Source: Chinchilla lanigera
Lineage: Eukaryota > Chordata > Mammalia > Rodentia > Chinchillidae
Reading direction: 5' to 3'
Assembly: GCF_000276665.1 (NCBI RefSeq)
Contig: NW_004955405.1
Span: forward strand, 9,341,078-9,405,077
DNA: 64,000 bases
In this document: one piece after another, positions 62,745 through 64,000 of the stretch
Layout of the letters: the number at the start of each line of letters is the position of its first letter
Numbering within the stretch: position 1 is the first letter of the stretch
The notes under the pieces: model-generated
Database searches by the model: none
What the model saw: the letters and a program-made list of their open reading frames with translations, nothing else
Told to the model about the DNA's origin: nothing
Translations under genes and position numbers: made by a program

Positions 62745-64000
62745 ACAATGCAATTCTGGTTTTTTTCCAGTGTAGGTGTTTGCCTCCTTGTCAATGATGA
62801 TGTGGCTGAGTATGTTTGGAGTTCTTTCTGCATCTTCTAATCTGTCCTACTGATCCTCAGGTCTTTTTTTTTTTTTTTTTTTTTGGCAGTTGCATGCTGT
62901 TTTTGTTATAGTAGCTTTTATAATGTCAGGTCAGGGATTATGATGCTCCCCCTCCCCCGTCTTGCCTTTTTCACCCAGAATTGTTTTTGCTACTCTAGGT
63001 CTCTTCTAGTTCCAAGTAAATTTTAGGAATGTTTTCTCTAATTCTGTGAGATAAGTTAATGGTATTTTGATTGGGATTGCATTAGGTCTGTATAACAATT
63101 CTGTGAGTATGACCGTTTTCACTATCTGATTCTTTCTACCCAAGAACAAGGGACATCTTTCCATTTTTGATATCCTCTTCTTCCTTTTATAGAGTGCAAT
63201 AGCTGCCAATGTAAAGTTCTTTTTTGTCCTTTATTAGATTGATTCCTATATATTTCATTTTTTGGATGCTCTTGTGAAAGGTGTGGTTTCCCTAATTTCT
63301 CTCTCAGTGAGTTTATTTGTGTACAGGAATACTATTAATCTTGGAGTGTTGACTTTTTATCCAGCTGTGCTACTGAATTCAGTTATTAAATCTAGAGGTC
63401 TTCTGGTGGGCTTTTTGAGGTTTTCTATGTAGAGTGTCATGTCATTGGCAATAGTGATCATTTGACTTCTTTCCTATTTTTATTCCTTTTATTTATTTCT
63501 CTTTTCCAATTGGTCTAGTTAATGTTTCCAGAACTATATTAAATAGGACTGATGATAATGGACATCCTTGACTTATTCTTGATTTTAGAGTGAAATCTTT
63601 TAGTTTTTAATCATTTAGTATGATTTTGGCTGTTGGTTTGTCATAGATGGCTTTTATCAGATTCAGGTAAAGACCATCTATTCCAATTTTCTGAAGGGTT
63701 TTAATCATGAATTGGTGTTGGACTTTGTCAAATGCTTTTTCTGCATCTATTGAGATGATCATATGATTTTTGTCCTTGGCTCTGTTGATATGATGTATTA
63801 CATTTATTGATTTGTGTGTATTGAACCATTCATGCATCCCTGCAATGAATCCTATTTGGTCATAGTGTATAACCTTCTTCATGATTTCCTGCATTATGTT
63901 TACTGACAAACATAGAGGATTTTGGCCTCTATGTTCATTAGAGACATTGGCCTGTAGTTCTCTTTTCTGGTTCTATCCTTGTCTGGGTTTGGTTTCAGGG
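62745..64000 (-). mobile_element. LINE-1 (L1-J), ORF2 segment running off the window
   Basis: Reverse ORF2 text from the C-terminal third (63006-63209: [20 protein letters not shown]) to the reverse transcriptase first catalytic block (63607-63909: [27 protein letters not shown]). The FADD-region equivalent near 63440 is degraded. It lacks the 3' end, which appears cut off near 62745. Confidence 0.92.

Overview
The window is mammalian nuclear DNA, most likely from a non-murid rodent. Evidence: a multi-exon vertebrate gene with GT-AG introns, many L1 LINEs, B1-like (7SL-derived) and ID-like (tRNA-derived) SINEs plus B1-ID dimers, MaLR-type LTRs, ancient MIR, MER5 and L1 relics, and simple repeats. 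The youngest ID copies (tail ending in a GGTACC-type motif plus an A tail) differ from the mouse and rat types I know and would fit a castorimorph rodent (beaver or kangaroo rat); that species guess is weak.

The one functional gene I can support is ADH4, class II alcohol dehydrogenase, on the minus strand from about 36.26 kb (promoter) to about 16.57 kb (poly(A) site). All nine exons are found with consistent splice sites: 36141-36158, 34531-34632, 33282-33423, 32012-32099, 30013-30244, 24215-24475, 19884-20019, 19301-19439 and 16712-16736. They join into an uninterrupted frame of 380 codons plus stop, with catalytic and structural zinc ligands and the NAD-binding glycine motif intact. Intron 5 holds two oppositely oriented young L1 insertions plus older L1 pieces. 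Exon 5 is preceded by an approximately 80-base CT microsatellite that forms its polypyrimidine tract. Exon 7 lies inside a roughly 650 bp CpG-rich island.

Layout: 1-5.2 kb, L1 on the minus strand continuing from outside. 5.2-9.4 kb, LTRs, SINEs and unassigned sequence, including a 176-bp duplication. 9.5-13.7 kb, a second minus-strand L1 with the reverse transcriptase core deleted and 79-bp tandem monomers at its 5' end. 14-16.5 kb, SINE dimers and a MaLR LTR. 16.5-36.3 kb, ADH4. 36.3-42.7 kb, 5' flank with ancient repeats and a U2 snRNA fragment. 42.7-50.9 kb, two L1s head to head, ending at a run of 491 N. 51.4-53.5 kb, SINEs and a processed pseudogene of NKAPD1 (C11orf57). 53.7-55.7 kb, an old L1 peppered with SINEs and an LTR-like insert. 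56.6-61.9 kb, a decayed class II endogenous retrovirus on the minus strand with two LTRs, a gag remnant and an integrase tail. 62.7-64 kb, another minus-strand L1 running off the end.

I found no new multi-gene system. The most interesting signals are the CpG-rich island that contains ADH4 exon 7, the microsatellite serving as a splice-acceptor tract, and the mosaic retroelement structures.
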